Made by a program: the position numbers and the translations under genes | Assembly: GCA_022266195.1 (NCBI GenBank) | Contig: WHVY01000001.1 | Location: forward strand, 3,286,001-3,350,000 | Length of the DNA: 64,000 bases | From: Tetranychus cinnabarinus | Taxonomy: Eukaryota > Arthropoda > Arachnida > Trombidiformes > Tetranychidae | Reading direction: 5' to 3' | Notes under the pieces: model-generated | The model's input: only the letters and a program-made list of their open reading frames with translations | Told to the model about the DNA's origin: nothing | Databases searched by the model: none | Shown here: piece after piece, positions 11,489-24,100 of the stretch | Position numbering within the stretch: the stretch's first letter is position 1 | Layout of the letters: the number at the start of each line of letters is the position of its first letter

Positions 11489-12020
11489 CTTTTATTGTAT
11501 TTACATTAAATTTCTACCTTTATTTAAAGTCCACTTCCTAAATGTGATGCAAAATTGGATTTTTTCCTGTTATTGCTTACGTAGACTCACAATTGGTGTA
11601 GAAAATTGATGACAGATCACCTACAAAACCTATTTTCACAATAGTTTGAAAAAATAAGACAACAAATCAAGTTTCGACCCATCAACACGGTTGAGTTGTA
11701 AATACACTTTAACAGCAAACAACTTAGAATAAAAACAGATAGCAACTGGTGGATATTATTCAGTGAGAGAAAATAAGAATGCACAGAATAAGAAACTTTC
11801 GATGGGTTGGGCTTGAATTGCGCTGTCAAAAGGCGCCAATTACAATTGAAATGAGAGCAGCTACAATCTATATCATCAAATTTTACCATGTTATAAGATT
11901 ACCAATGAAAGTACACAGTTGTTTTATAGAAGCAAAGTAAAATTTTAATCAATGTTTTTACTGACAAAAAAAAATTTCATGGACAAGGGCAAGCAAAAAG
12001 GTGTGGTGAATGTTGTTTGC
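11489..12020. other. Spacer between syntaxin 5' end and p23 3' end
   Basis: This should contain the syntaxin promoter and 5' leader and the p23 3' untranslated region. Both genes are on the minus strand. The 90-codon minus frame at 11617-11889 has no features supporting a gene. No TATA box was recognised. Confidence 0.5.
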
Positions 12021-12707
12021 TTAATCTTCCAATTCAGGAATTGGCTCATCATCTGAATCTTTTTCATTATCATCCAAATCATCTAAATCTGAGAGAAAGA
12101 AAAAACCAGAACATCATTAAAATCAAAGGTACCAAGTTAAATTGATTTAAAATAAGTTGACAATCACTTACCGCCGCCTCCTAAGCCACCCATTTGTCTC
12201 ATCATCTCCTCGAAGCCGCCACCATCACCTGGACCCATGCCCATAGATTCAGCTTCAGCATCTGAGTCATCTTCATCTTTCCACTTATTGAAATCAATTT
12301 TTATCCAGTGGAATTTTTTGTCTTCAGCCGATAGTCTTTTCCAATAAGGAGCTGAGTCATCAGCTTTGATTAAAACAAATTCAATACCTCGACCCCTAAC
12401 ATTATATTTTGACTCATCTGGTTTAATTTCTGCAAAAAGCTGCAAATTGGCTTCATACTCTTTGTTATCAGCACCACCTTTACCCTTGAAATACAATGAC
12501 TGTTTATCAACTTTGATGGTGGGATCAGCACATTCTTCAATAGCAATTCTGACATAGACCAAATTTTTACGCTGGGCCCAGTAAAAAGGTGGTGGAGGAA
12601 GTGTCCTGCAACAAAAAAAAGCACATGGAAAGACGTTGATAAAATCATTACGTTTTTCAAGATAATTTTTAAATAACACTAGTTAATACTTACTTATCAC
12701 TTGCCAT
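12021..12707 (-). CDS. PTGES3: p23 co-chaperone (HSP90 co-chaperone, PTGES3 family)
   Basis: p23 binds the ATP-bound closed HSP90 dimer and stabilises client complexes. In vertebrates it is also described as cytosolic prostaglandin E synthase. It has three exons: 12694-12707 (14 bp coding), 12172-12605 and 12021-12088, giving 171 residues. The CS beta-sandwich domain covers about residues 5-115. It starts TLPPPPFYWAQRKN and carries the signature WKRLSAEDKKFHWIKIDFNK with the following WKDEDDSD. A Gly/Met-rich linker (EEMMRQMGGLGGGG) leads to an acidic tail ending DSDDEPIPELED, very like the human DSDDEKMPDLE end. The first intron interrupts after MASDK in phase 2 and the second lies in the Gly run in phase 1. 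Confidence 0.95.
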
Positions 12708-13461
12708 GATTAATTTGGAAAATCAAAAAATTAAATACGAAAATTGATTGAAAAACTAGAAATATATATTTCAACGTTAAATGGATATTAAACAAGATGA
12801 CGGCAAAATCAATCCAGCAAAGTGGTGTTGGTTTATTTGTTGGATCAAATAAAGTGAAAAATGTAAATCGATACATCGATGTAAAAAAATATGGCTGATG
12901 ATGATAACTCGATTGCATAAGATTAGATTATGAAGATTTCATTATTGATTGATTTAATGATTTTTCTTGACATTATATCAACCATTTGAGCCATCAAGTT
13001 TGCTCAAGCGATCATGTCAGTATCTGTCGCAGTTCAAGCAACAAATTTAATAAAGTCAGCTTACAGTGAAGCCTTTCAAAAATATTGCGATTAAAATTTA
13101 AGCTTCATCAAATAAAATCATATTTTATTGTAACTTTATCATAATTTATTTAGATGTTGAATTTTAAGTCTTTTAATGAAATAATGACACTCATCAATGA
13201 TCAAATCATACTTATGATGATTCCTTTTCGATGTAGAGCAGGTCTTCAATCGCTAATAATTGTATTTGGGAAGTAAATATTCAGTTTTTGACACTTGCTT
13301 ACAGAATGATCATGAGCATCTGAATCATTATTTCGACTTATTGAAAACAAAAAAAAAATTTATAAAAATAATTGAAATACATTGACAAGCATACAAAATT
13401 GCAAGTAAATTAAACTTCCGTCTAACTTATGCATTTAGCTTCAGTAGAAATTTTTCATTCC
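12708..13461. other. Spacer between p23 promoter and alpha-galactosidase 3' end
   Basis: No gene is seen. It should contain the p23 promoter next to 12708 and the alpha-galactosidase 3' untranslated region next to 13461. The base composition is AT-rich with no repeat noticed. Confidence 0.55.
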
Positions 13462-15142
13462 TTAAGACGTTTTGGTTAATAGGACCATTCTTGAGCCTCC
13501 AGAAGGATGAACTAATAGTTCCAATGATTCTGATCCTTTAACGATTCCAAGATTAGCGTAATCAGAGCTAGTTTCCCAAAGATCGACAACTTCAAACTGT
13601 GATTCAGAGCTTTCCTTGGGAAGTAAGGTCGACAATGGGACGGAAAACTATGGACGGATAAAAAAGATTAGTTTGATTAGTTCCACACAAAAAGTTCAAT
13701 TGATGCAACTTACATATTCAGGGTTACCGAGAGGTTGATTGTTATAATAAACAACAGCATAAACTGTTTTACCATTTCTTGGCTTCATCTCTTTAGTCCA
13801 GGCTTCGAAGTATCGGTCCTAGAAGAAGTAAAACAATTGGCATAAAATTAAATCTATTTTAATGTATCTTCTTGCCTGTGATTAAGACTGATTAGTTACC
13901 TTTGGAGCATCATGGACCATTCGTCGAGCCATTTTACCTAAAGGATCTTGATTGACCTCAATTACTTTACTATTTTTAAGAATCTTCTTTGCAGAATCAC
14001 TAATTCGTCTCAAATCATTTGACATATACAAAGGTGATGACCACATAGACCAGAAAGACATTTGTGTTTGCCATTGATTTTCAGAAAGACCGTAATCTCC
14101 AATGACCAACATGTCAGGATCCAACCACATTCCAGGTCCTGTTTGAATAAGGGACATGAAATTATTTTAGCGTATGATAATTTTTTAGATGAATAAATTA
14201 CCATTGTAAGATATAAAAGTATCTTGGTGATCGCCATAAAATTGGATGATACTGGAAACACTTTGCCAAGAATCTAAAACATCATCATGATTTCGGTACA
14301 TATTACAATAACGTGATATGGCATCATAGTTAGGAGTAATATTGGCATTGAACTGGTACAAAGGCCATTCACAGTGGTAAATGATTGAAGCACCTAATCA
14401 TAAAAAGTGAAATAGAAAAAATCAGTCGAAATGATAGAATTAGTTAAAAAATAGAAAAATTGTCCAGAATGAGATTTTAAAGCCAAACCAAGCACAAGTA
14501 AAAATTTAGCTTACCAGTTTTGTTAAGAGCGGTCGACATTTTAGGGTAAAGGGTATCGAAATTTGCTGGATCTTCGTAACAGCCATCAAATTTGAGTGCA
14601 TCGACACCCCATTCAGCAAAGGTCTGAGCATCAATCTCGAAAAAGCCCTCTCCTGGACCATTCTGTCCTGGATAACTGAGGAGAATTAAAATATTAAGTG
14701 TTAAAAGATGTTATTATCAAACTAGAATTAGAATATCAAATTGAACTTACCCAGCGCATGTGAGCGAACCAACATCACCATAAATACCTAAACGAAGTCC
14801 TTTTGAATGCATCCAATCAGCTAAAGCTTTAATTCCGCTTGGGAATCGTTTTTTATGGGCAACTAATCGTCCAGTTGCATTATCTCGTTCCAGTTCAGAC
14901 CAACAGTCATCAATGGCAACAATATCGTATCCGAGCTCCAAGTAACCATCTTCAATCAACTTTTCACCCATTTGTTTGTACAAATTTTCATGGATACAAG
15001 TGTCTGGATATTTTACACAATCGGTTACACAAGTGAATCTAGCCCATGACAACCAGCCCATCGGTGGTTTAAGGGCAAGTCCATTGTCAAGTCCATTTAC
15101 AGTAGCGATGAAAAAGAGTAAAGTAAAAATTAAAAGTTTCAT
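13462..15142 (-). CDS. Alpha-galactosidase, glycoside hydrolase family 27, secreted or lysosomal
   Basis: The enzyme removes terminal alpha-galactose from glycolipids and oligosaccharides. Six exons in transcript order are 14751-15142, 14515-14675, 14202-14393, 13900-14138, 13714-13818 and 13462-13647. Phases match and give 424 residues (human GLA 429, NAGA 411). Residues 1-17 are a signal peptide (MKLLIFTLLFFIATVNG). Family blocks are PPMGWLSWARF, YDIVAIDDCW, LKFDGC with nucleophile Asp161, and DPDMLVIGDYG with acid/base Asp255. The recognition loop HCEWPLY (Glu193, Leu196) matches alpha-galactosidase. Alpha-N-acetylgalactosaminidases have Ser and Ala there, so galactose is the inferred substrate. 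The residue before Asp255 is Leu where human GLA and NAGA have Asn. Whether it acts in digestion of plant oligosaccharides or in the lysosome cannot be told. Confidence 0.95.
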
Positions 15143-16832
15143 TTTAAATAACTTATGAGCGTTATACTGCGCTAATGACTATTGATACATTAAAATCATC
15201 TATTTATATTATTTCAGAGCCGACAACAATAGTCTAGAAGGTTTAGCAAAAAAACAATGAACCAGAAATCAATAAGATTCACAAAAAAGATTAGATACGA
15301 AATTGTATTATGAACTGATTTTCACTGAGTTTTTATGAAGATTCAAAGATAAATGAAGACCAAGAAAGCTAATAACAATGGATAACTCTATTGATTCCAG
15401 ATATAGTACAAACTCATCAAGTATAACACTAATAATGCACATAATAAACTTGCACAATTATCTGGATTCCCCGCTACGATTAATTGTTCCTTTTTATTTG
15501 TCGAACAGTTTATATCTATGAAGGCCACCGAGTAATTGATTTTGAGACCAATGGATACAATAATGATACGGATAAAAATTATATCTTTGCAATATGCACA
15601 GTTAAAGATTTGAAGAAACTCCTTCAAATTGGTTTAGTTTCTGATCATTTTGTTAATTAATGAACAACAAATGGATTCAATTTGCACTGATTTTCTGTGA
15701 ACTTAACATTTGTGATAATGTCCTTATTTGAGCAAGATTCAGAAACAAACAAACCAAATCGACAAACTTGCTATTTGTTGCTGGATCGCGATCGCTTTGA
15801 TAAATAGCCAAAGGAACATCTGATTTGCTTATTAACATATTAATAGAAATCAAATTGATGGACTGTTAGGTCCACTTTTGGTTTATTGATCAAATATGAG
15901 CTATGAGCTTTAACAATAAGGTCTACCATAAAAAATTGACCAAATCAGACTAGAGTTGAAAAGGACAGAAGATGGATATCGATGTGTCAAAGAAGAGTCA
16001 GAACGTGAGATGAGAAGTTTGTGTTTCATTGTTCTTTTTATTGAGAGCTTGTAACAATTTTTCTTTTTGGGCAGAAAAATCAGAGCTGTGAACAATTTAT
16101 GAACAGAAAAAAAAACAAAGTTCTTTCACGTGATCAGGCAAAAGCAAAATAACAAAGATGACAAGACGAACACGAATTCAAGATGAGTACCTAAATACAC
16201 CCATAGGATTGTTAAAATACGTTTACTTAAATAATTGTTGATAAATCAAATTGTTCATCAAAATTGTTCTCGATTTCAGTGTTTTGTTCCTCTATTTTCC
16301 TGTTTTTGTTCCTTTTCTTAGTTTCACTGAAGTAAGAACTTTTTTTGTTCCATGGAAATACCTTGGTACAGTATTATGCTCATTCTTCTTGTAATTGGAA
16401 ATAATTGGAACAATATATCTAGAAGAAAGACTATCATTCTTTCAGTTAACCGAAGTTTCATGGAAGAAGATAAGTAGAAGCAGGTAAAATTGACATTGAT
16501 AAATAAAGATATCCCTTCTTTAAGAAGGATTAAATGAAGATACATTAATTAGGCAAATGCATTCAGAGTATTAAAGTAACAAAGACATTTTTTTGGTGAG
16601 AAGCGAATCAGCCTTTGTTTTGGATATTTTGGAAACAATTTACAAAATAAAAGAAGAAAACAAAATGAAGAAAAATAGCCTACAATACCCGGTCATCGTG
16701 CCTCAACCGGGGATCATGTACATTGGATCAAAATACTGAGAACAATAGTGATTAGATGTTATAAATCCTGAAAAAAGGAAGTCGATACAAGTTTTCATCC
16801 ATTGTACGATTGAATTGATTTGTATGCGTTGA
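15143..16832. other. Spacer between alpha-galactosidase promoter and ABHD16A 3' end
   Basis: No gene is recognised. Several 60-80 codon minus-strand frames (15388-15627, 15910-16095, 16324-16545) look like chance frames in AT-rich DNA. A GC-rich hairpin-forming stretch at 16688-16712 (ACCCGGT ... ACCGGGG) stands out and would lie in the ABHD16A 3' untranslated region. Confidence 0.5.
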
Positions 16833-19173
16833 TCACAGCGAGCTACTATTTTTAACAGCATTGAATAAATTCCATGGTTCGGAAAATATTTGAGTTGGTA
16901 AAGGAGCACAGTGCTGTTCGTTAAAGTCAACAAAATGTTTGGATGCCTGAAATCAAACAAAATTTATTTGTTATTAGTTTTTGTTTTTAATTAAAGTTGG
17001 TTATAGTTTATACTTACAAGGAATAAGGTAAGCTGTATCTTTTGGCCAACTTCCAAATTTTCACCGACCATTAGAGGATATTGAGACCTATTTTCTTCAT
17101 CTTCCTTAATAAATGATTTGAGGACGGACATGCAAGATGCAGGATCAACGTTTTTGTTACGACTGATAAGTCCTGAAAAAAAACAGTTTGAAATTAAAGT
17201 TAACACAGTGAGCTTGGATATACATTTTATCAAATTAATGAGATGGTAATTATCAAATTACACTGAATGAGAAATCGATATGGTAATTAAATGCTTATTA
17301 AACTTACTTTGGTTTTCAAGGCCTCCTGATAACCATTGTTCTAATGTTTCACAGACTTTCTCATCCTCCATGAGAATAGGAAATCTTGCTTTGAATAGTT
17401 TAAACAGAATATCGTTAGCTCTGTTTGTTTTTGTTGGTTCATCTTCACTTGTGTTGATTATCTCATCTTGAGTACGACGTATGATTAAAACTGGACCTGA
17501 ATACCGATCTAAATGGGCAGAAACATTCAAATTGAAATAATTTTTAACTAAAGGAATAACAAGAGGTGTCCAAAGCGAAGGCATTTTCGCGAGTGCCAAA
17601 GGACTTATATCATCAAAACATGCATCCAAGATAAGCCCTTTGATATCTGGATAGGTCATTGCTGCCCATGAAGCCGTATAACCTCCAATCGACCATCCCA
17701 TTATAATTATAGACTTTTCACTGAAACCTAGTTTATCGATGGCAAATTTAACGACAACATCAACAGCAGAGACTTCATTCTCTGGGAATGGCAAACCAGT
17801 GCTTCCACCAAAACCAGGATGATTCCATCCAAGTACGGAATAATCTATAAAATTTAATGAATTGAAATAATTTAAATCCAAATTCACAAACAGAGATTAA
17901 GAAATATTGATAAATAGTCAATTTACCAGTATGAAGAGGGGTAACAGTAATTCCAGTTTCATAAAAACCAGCATTTCCTTCACAGCAAATAACTAGAGTT
18001 TGGCCCATTGATGATCTCGATCTTCTATCTACAAACATAGTATCAATCTCATCACCATTTTGAGCGAGAAGCTTATATCTTCTACCATTATGACGCTCAA
18101 CGAGTCGTTTTCTCCCATCAACTAAGCCTGGATGAACTAAGGTCTGAAGAAGTGAAACGGACCCGGGATAGATCATACGTCGACCAATGGTTTGTGCAAC
18201 AAGAAAGGTCATTACATTACAAGGTAAAGCTATTAACTTGTTCATTAGTGTATCATCAGAACGTCTCGTCCGTCTCTGAAGAGGGGCTGGAGGCTTAGCA
18301 GCGTTGGCAAACTTTGATTCATTCCACTTAAAATCAACTGGCCAGTATGCGAAATCAAAATCGTACTGATGTAGCAATGATTTTGAATTTTTTTGCTCTT
18401 CTGGGGACATTTTCTTTATACGGTTCAGTACACTAACAAAATCAACGTAATCATTGTTACGCATTCGGGAAACTCCACGAGACAAGAAAGCAACGAATGC
18501 AGCAATTGATATTAAACCACCAAGTCTTACAACAGTCGAGACATATTCATTCGATACTGATACATTAGGACTAAGAGTAATGATTCCTCGACGGTGAAGG
18601 AAAAAAAGCAGAATAGGCGAAGAATAGAAGCCAACAGAACATGTGAAAGCAACAATGCGAATAAGTCGATCACTTAGTGATTCAATAGCTTTGGCCTGAT
18701 AATCGCGACCCTGTAAGATATAAAAAATGGCTTTCATTAGATACAGTGTAGAAATAGAAGAGGATCGAACCGAGAGACTACTATAAATTAATTGTAATAT
18801 TATAAATATTAGTGATAGTGAAACAAATGAAGCAAATGTTAAGGAAAAAAAATCAAAAATTACCAACAGTATTCATCTGCTCAAAAGTCAATCAAGACTG
18901 TTGTTTTTTCTAGCAGCCATGGTCTATTATAATCTATTTAAGAATTGTTAATGATCTGTAATTAATAGAATGCAGCTAATTTTATAGAAAAATCAATTCA
19001 CAAGAAAATTTTTTAACCATCTAACATAAGGAAAAGGACATCTTTGCAATGACTTCATTCTGATAGGTTTGTTTAGAAATGAAAGAAAAATTACAAACCG
19101 TAAGTTCAGCAGAGCCATGGACTCGATAAAGCCTTGGGCCAAAGATACAGTTAAGAAAAGAGGAATTTAACAT
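16833..19173 (-). CDS. ABHD16A: ABHD16A phospholipase (phosphatidylserine lipase)
   Basis: This is a membrane serine hydrolase. The mammalian enzyme makes lyso-phosphatidylserine in the endoplasmic reticulum. Five exons are 19099-19173, 17927-18710, 17308-17844, 17018-17172 and 16833-16946 in transcript order, giving 554 residues (human 558). Exon 1 encodes MLNSSFLNCIFGPRLYRVHG, matching the conserved CxxGPRLY start of the family. It joins GRDYQAKAIES in phase 0 across a 388-bp intron. Two membrane segments lie near residues 40-60 and 78-98. The hydrolase domain has EGNAGFYE, GWNHPGFGGSTG, nucleophile elbow GWSIGG (Ser338), Asp413 in RRTQDEI and His521 in ASKH. This completes the triad. The open frame runs on past the exon 2 acceptor to 18866, but that part is intron. 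An inverted-repeat transposon begins 118 bp upstream of the start codon. Confidence 0.95.
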
Positions 19174-19290
19174 GATTTAATTGATTACTGTGCGAAGGAA
19201 AACAGAGGAAAAACAATCACATCTCAATTTTTCAAAGTGAAGTTTCTGAGAAACTGGTTTATGGTTCCTAAGCAACCAAGAGAAGCAAAC

Positions 19291-20294
19291 AAAGAGTAAA
19301 GGAAGAAGAGAGAGCAATTCAATACTAACTCTCAACTAAAATTTTTTTTTGGTGTCAGAAGATGGCGCGAGAAAGAGACTCTTTCTTTTTACTTTCTTTT
19401 CAATTTTTTTACTCTCTTTTTCTCTTTCATTTCTCTTTCTTTTCAGCATTGAAAATTAAATCAAGACAATTAATATCAACATTAGAAAAGGCTTTTTTGA
19501 CTACGTTTCAATTTATTTAATGTTATTTTAATTGTTTTTAATGATTTTGATGCTATGATTTCTTATTTAATGATTTAACCGAAAAGTTTCACTTTAACTA
19601 ACAAAATCTGAATTAAACAAGCAAAAGTCTACCTAAAAGTTTTAATAGTTATTGTAAAAAGGTTTCGGTAATATTTTGGTTATGATAAACTTTTCCTGCT
19701 AATAAATTCTGAATTTATTCTTTTCATTGGTTAGATTCATAATTTAATGATAAATTCGTTAACCGATAGATATGTCCAACATTATACTAACGACAATTTA
19801 TTCACCATTTGCTTTATGTCAATGCTTTATGTTAAATCAATGGATTCAGAATTTATTAGAATAACCAGAATAGTCCCAAAAGCTAATTGAATGATTCTGA
19901 AAACTTTTTGATAGACTTTTGCTTGATTAGCTCAGATTTTGTAAGTTATAGTACAGTAAGTTAAAGTTAAAGTGTTCTGTACATTATTCTGTTAAAAAAT
20001 CACAAAATTTATCATTAAATAAGAAATCATAGCATCAAAATCATTAAAATCAATTAAAATAACATTGAAAACATTGAAAAGTAGTCAAAAAAGCCTTTTC
20101 TAATGTTGACATTTATTGTTTCAATTTAATTTTTAATGCTGAAAAGAAAGAGAAATGAAAGAGAAAAAGAGAGTAAAAAAATTGAAAAGAAAGTAAAAAG
20201 AAAGAGTCTCTTTCTCGCGCCATCTTCTGACACCAAAAAAAAATTTTGGTTGAGATCTACCATTGAATTGCACACTCTTCTTCCTTTACTCTTT
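19291..20294. mobile_element. Non-autonomous element with very long terminal inverted repeats (Mutator-like)
   Basis: Bases 19291-19575 are inverted and nearly repeated at 20010-20294, starting AAAGAGTAAAGGAAGAAGAG. Inner segments also pair (19601-19650 with about 19895-19942, and 19699-19714 with 19844-19859). Almost the whole element is therefore one imperfect palindrome. The flanks carry the direct repeat GAAGCAAAC (19282-19290 and 20296-20304), or ten bases with one mismatch. A 9-10 bp duplication with long inverted ends is the pattern of Mutator-like or Foldback elements. No transposase frame is present inside. The short frames at 20126-20330 are purine/pyrimidine runs. Confidence 0.82.
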
Positions 20295-21191
20295 GGAAGC
20301 AAACAATACAAAAATTTATCGAAACATTAGATTTGAAATTTTCTTGACATCTTTTGAAAACAAGTTTAAAATTCATTATCAATATCAGAATTAATTAACT
20401 TGAAGCAGAAATGTTGATGATTCAGATTTAAGTCGTGTCTTTTCAAATCATTTCCTTAATTGACTCTTTTTGGTGATTACATTGAAAGACAAAACTTTAC
20501 ATTTTTGACTTTCAATCTTCATTTTCAATATTGGTTCTTATATTGTATATAAAAATGATCAAAACTCAAGAAATTTGGAGTTTCAAGGTACAATCCTTAG
20601 GAATTATATTAGAGACTCTGCATTGTAGAACCAAACTAAATGATTGATAATATTTATTTTAAGCTGATTTGGTGATCTTCTGTATTTCGCTATGATAAAA
20701 GACACAATCACCTATTTCACCTGTGCGATTTTAAATGCAAAACAATAAACAGAGCATCATCAATTTAACAGACATCATAATGATCAGGGACCAATTTGAA
20801 AGCTAAATTAAAAAATCTGGTAAATGGATTTACAATAGATTTTACAATCGTATAACTAGAAAATTGATTAATAACTCAATTGTCTAACATCGAAATTGAT
20901 TGATTGTTATGCGATCCAAAAGAAAGAAGACATAATTTTTTAAATCAATTACAATCCAAACGTCTGTTTAATTCTGTAAACAAGAAAAATAAAAATGAAT
21001 GAAAATGAAAAATGTAAAATGATTAATTACAAATTATATGATCACAAATTTTTAGTAGAGTATATAAAGACCATAGCTTACTTCAGAAATTTATAGTTAT
21101 ATCACAAGCTCACCAACTAAACAAAAAGTACTTTAATGTTTAATTGAGTTGTGATACACACAAATTTATAGTAATCTAAATTATAAACAAC
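20295..21191 (+). promoter_or_regulatory. Upstream region and TATA promoter of the silk-like gene
   Basis: TATATAAAG at 21061-21069 lies about 25-30 bp before a CTTCAGAAA start-like sequence near 21082-21090. About 100 bp of A-rich leader follows to the ATG at 21192. A clear TATA box fits a strongly and tissue-specifically expressed secreted-protein gene. The rest of the 0.9-kb stretch shows no other gene. Confidence 0.6.
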
Positions 21192-24100
21192 ATGAAAAAT
21201 TTAATATTGTTAACCATCTTTTGGTTTGCTTCAATCAACTGTCTTTATGGTTATAACGTTCCAGTTGGAGTCGGGCAAACAGAACAATTTACCAGTAACA
21301 TTGGAATTAATGGTGGAAGCGGACAATCATCAGTATCACAGGCGAGTTCAGTCAATGTTGGACTCAATGGAGGAAAAAGTGTTATAACCGAATCACGTTC
21401 AGCATCAGCAGCTAATGGAGCTTTAACTTCAAGTATGCTCAACGGACAATCGTCTTTTGGTTCATCACTCGGTAATGGAGCCTCTAATCAAGCTTCATAT
21501 TTAAGTGTTTCCAGTTCTTCGATGCCAAATGGTTTAAATAGCCAAGCCTCATATGAAGCTTCACATAAAGCTATTGGTATTGACTCTGGCTTAGGAAACT
21601 CTGGCTCTAAGATAAAGGCAACTTCTGTTTCAGTAACAGACTCAGGATCTGGTCCATTGAATAACGTAGTTTCATCAACTGTATCTTCAACTAAATCCCA
21701 ATCAACCTTCTCAAATCCACTCAATGGTAATAAGAATGAATTGAATATTCAAACTGGAATCGATGTTGATTATGATGATGACTATAATAACGATGACAAC
21801 CAAAGCCTTCAAAGTTCTTCATCATCTATGTATAGACCACGAAGACCCTACGGAAGCAGAGGATGCAAAGATGAAGGTATTGTTATTTACATTAAACCTG
21901 AGAGTCGATGGGGTAGAATCGGTAGAAAATCAATCGCTAACGCTATGGCTTCAAGAAGACGATACTCAACTGGCTCAACCGACTTTGATTCCTATGATGA
22001 TAATAGTGATGATATGGACACCAGTGATGATGACGAAGAAGAAAATGAATATAGACAATCTAGAAGACAAACGGTTCGAAATGATGTCACTCTTGGATCT
22101 CGTTCCCAGATCAACCCACGCAGGCGAGGTTCACTCAGTAGCCAGTCAATTCAATTGGATGGTAAAAATTTTGTAAACCAACGATCAGTGATGGACAAAA
22201 GCGAATTCCTTGCAAGAAATGATGCTTATCGTCGAACACAACAAGCCAGAGCCTTTGCCAGATCAAGTCAATATGATGGAACTGATTCAGATGTAGAAGA
22301 TACATCATCAACAACTGGCGAATTCAACCAAGTTATCAACAATAACAAAAAATTGAGATCAGCCAGTACACAAGTTAATTCTCAACATAATCGTAGAACC
22401 AATCTTAGCTACAATTCAAACGATGAGAATTCAGATGATGTATCTATGGAGGATCAAACATCAGTAACCGCAGGATTGAACCAAATTCGGAGCGATAGAA
22501 GGACCAGATCAGCAACATTTAATAAGCGTATTGATTCCCGTAATAGTCAGAGATTCGACCAGAAGCACAATTTCAACAGTGAGAACATGAACGATGAGTA
22601 CAACATGAATATTGATCAGTCATCAGCTGTTAACAATAATGAGCGCCAAATTAACCAGATTAATCGATTAAATCGAAACAGCCGGGTTAACCGTAGCAAC
22701 CGATACAATCGTTTTAACCAAGTCAACAATGTAAACTCAGTTAATGAAAATTATGATGTTAATGATATTTCCAATGTTGAATCTGTTGATAATAACTACG
22801 ATGTCAGAAGATCAACCAACTACCGATCCAACAGAAACCAGGCCAATATTAATCGATCAAACTCTCACCGTCGACAAACTAACTTAAATTCAATCAACAA
22901 CCAGTTCGATACTCGATCAAGCATCGATTCAAACAGCGTTGATAATAACCAATACGAGGCTTCCCGATCTTCCTTATCAAATGTTCAATCAACCAACAAC
23001 CAAATTGGTATTAATCGATCAGTTAATTCTCAGTCCAACCTCAACTACAACAACCTCACCCAATATGGCGTTTCTCAGTCATCCAACATCAACTCAATTG
23101 ACAACAAACAAGTGGACATTAACCAATCATCACAGACAAACTCAGTCCGAAACCAAGCAGAAATCAACCGATCAAACAGCGTTTCAACCAATAATCAAAT
23201 GAACACCGATCTATCAACAAACATCCAATCGCAAAAAAACTTCAGTAACAACCAATATGGAGTTTCTCGATCATCAAACATTAACTCAATCAACAGCCAA
23301 GCCGACATCAGTCAATCAGCAAACATGAATTCAGCTATGAGCCAAGTAGATATTAACCGATCCAACACCCAATCAACCAATAATCGAATGAACATCAACC
23401 ACTCAAAGAACATTCAATCGGAACAAAACTTCAGCAACAACCAATATGATGTTTCTCGAAACACAGCCAGCAACCAAGTAAACAGCTACAAGAACAACAA
23501 CTTCAACAATAACCAATATGGTGTTTCTCAATCCGCAAACATCAATTCAGTCAACAAACAAGTAGACATCAACAGATCCGCAAGCACTAACTCAGTTAAT
23601 AATCTAGTCGATATCAACAGATCAACAAACATGCAATCTCAGAACAACTTCAACAATAACCAATATGATGTCTCGCGATCATCAAACATTCAATCAAACA
23701 CTAATTTGATCAATAACCAAGTAGACATCAACCGATCTTCAAACGTCAATTCAGTAAACAAGCAAGTCGACATCAACAGATCCACCAACACTAACTCAGT
23801 CAATAACCAAGTAGATATCAACAGATCCACAAACTTACAGTCAGTTAACAACTTCAACAATAATCAATATGATGTTTCACGATCATCAAACATTCAGTCA
23901 AACACCAACTTAGTCAATAACCAAGTAGATATTAACCGATCATCAAACATCAATTCGGTCAATAAACAAGTGGACATCAATCGATCCTCAAACACCAACT
24001 TAGTCAACAATCAGGTCGATATCAACAGATCAACAAATTTGCAATCGAATACCAACTTGATCAATAACCAGGTAGACATCAACCGATCTTCAAACGTCAA

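Noticed and set aside
17845..18866. Continuous minus-strand frame to 18866 as a single ABHD16A first exon
   Set aside because: A clear acceptor at 18711-18712 and the conserved GPRLY first exon at 19099-19173 show that the 18711-18866 part is intron.
2715..20224. Shared GATGGCGC octamer in the hairpin arms, RpS2 promoter and long-TIR element, also in the transposase DGA codons at 58.85 and 61.69 kb
   Set aside because: Flanks differ at every site. In the transposases it simply encodes Asp-Gly-Ala. I see no common element.
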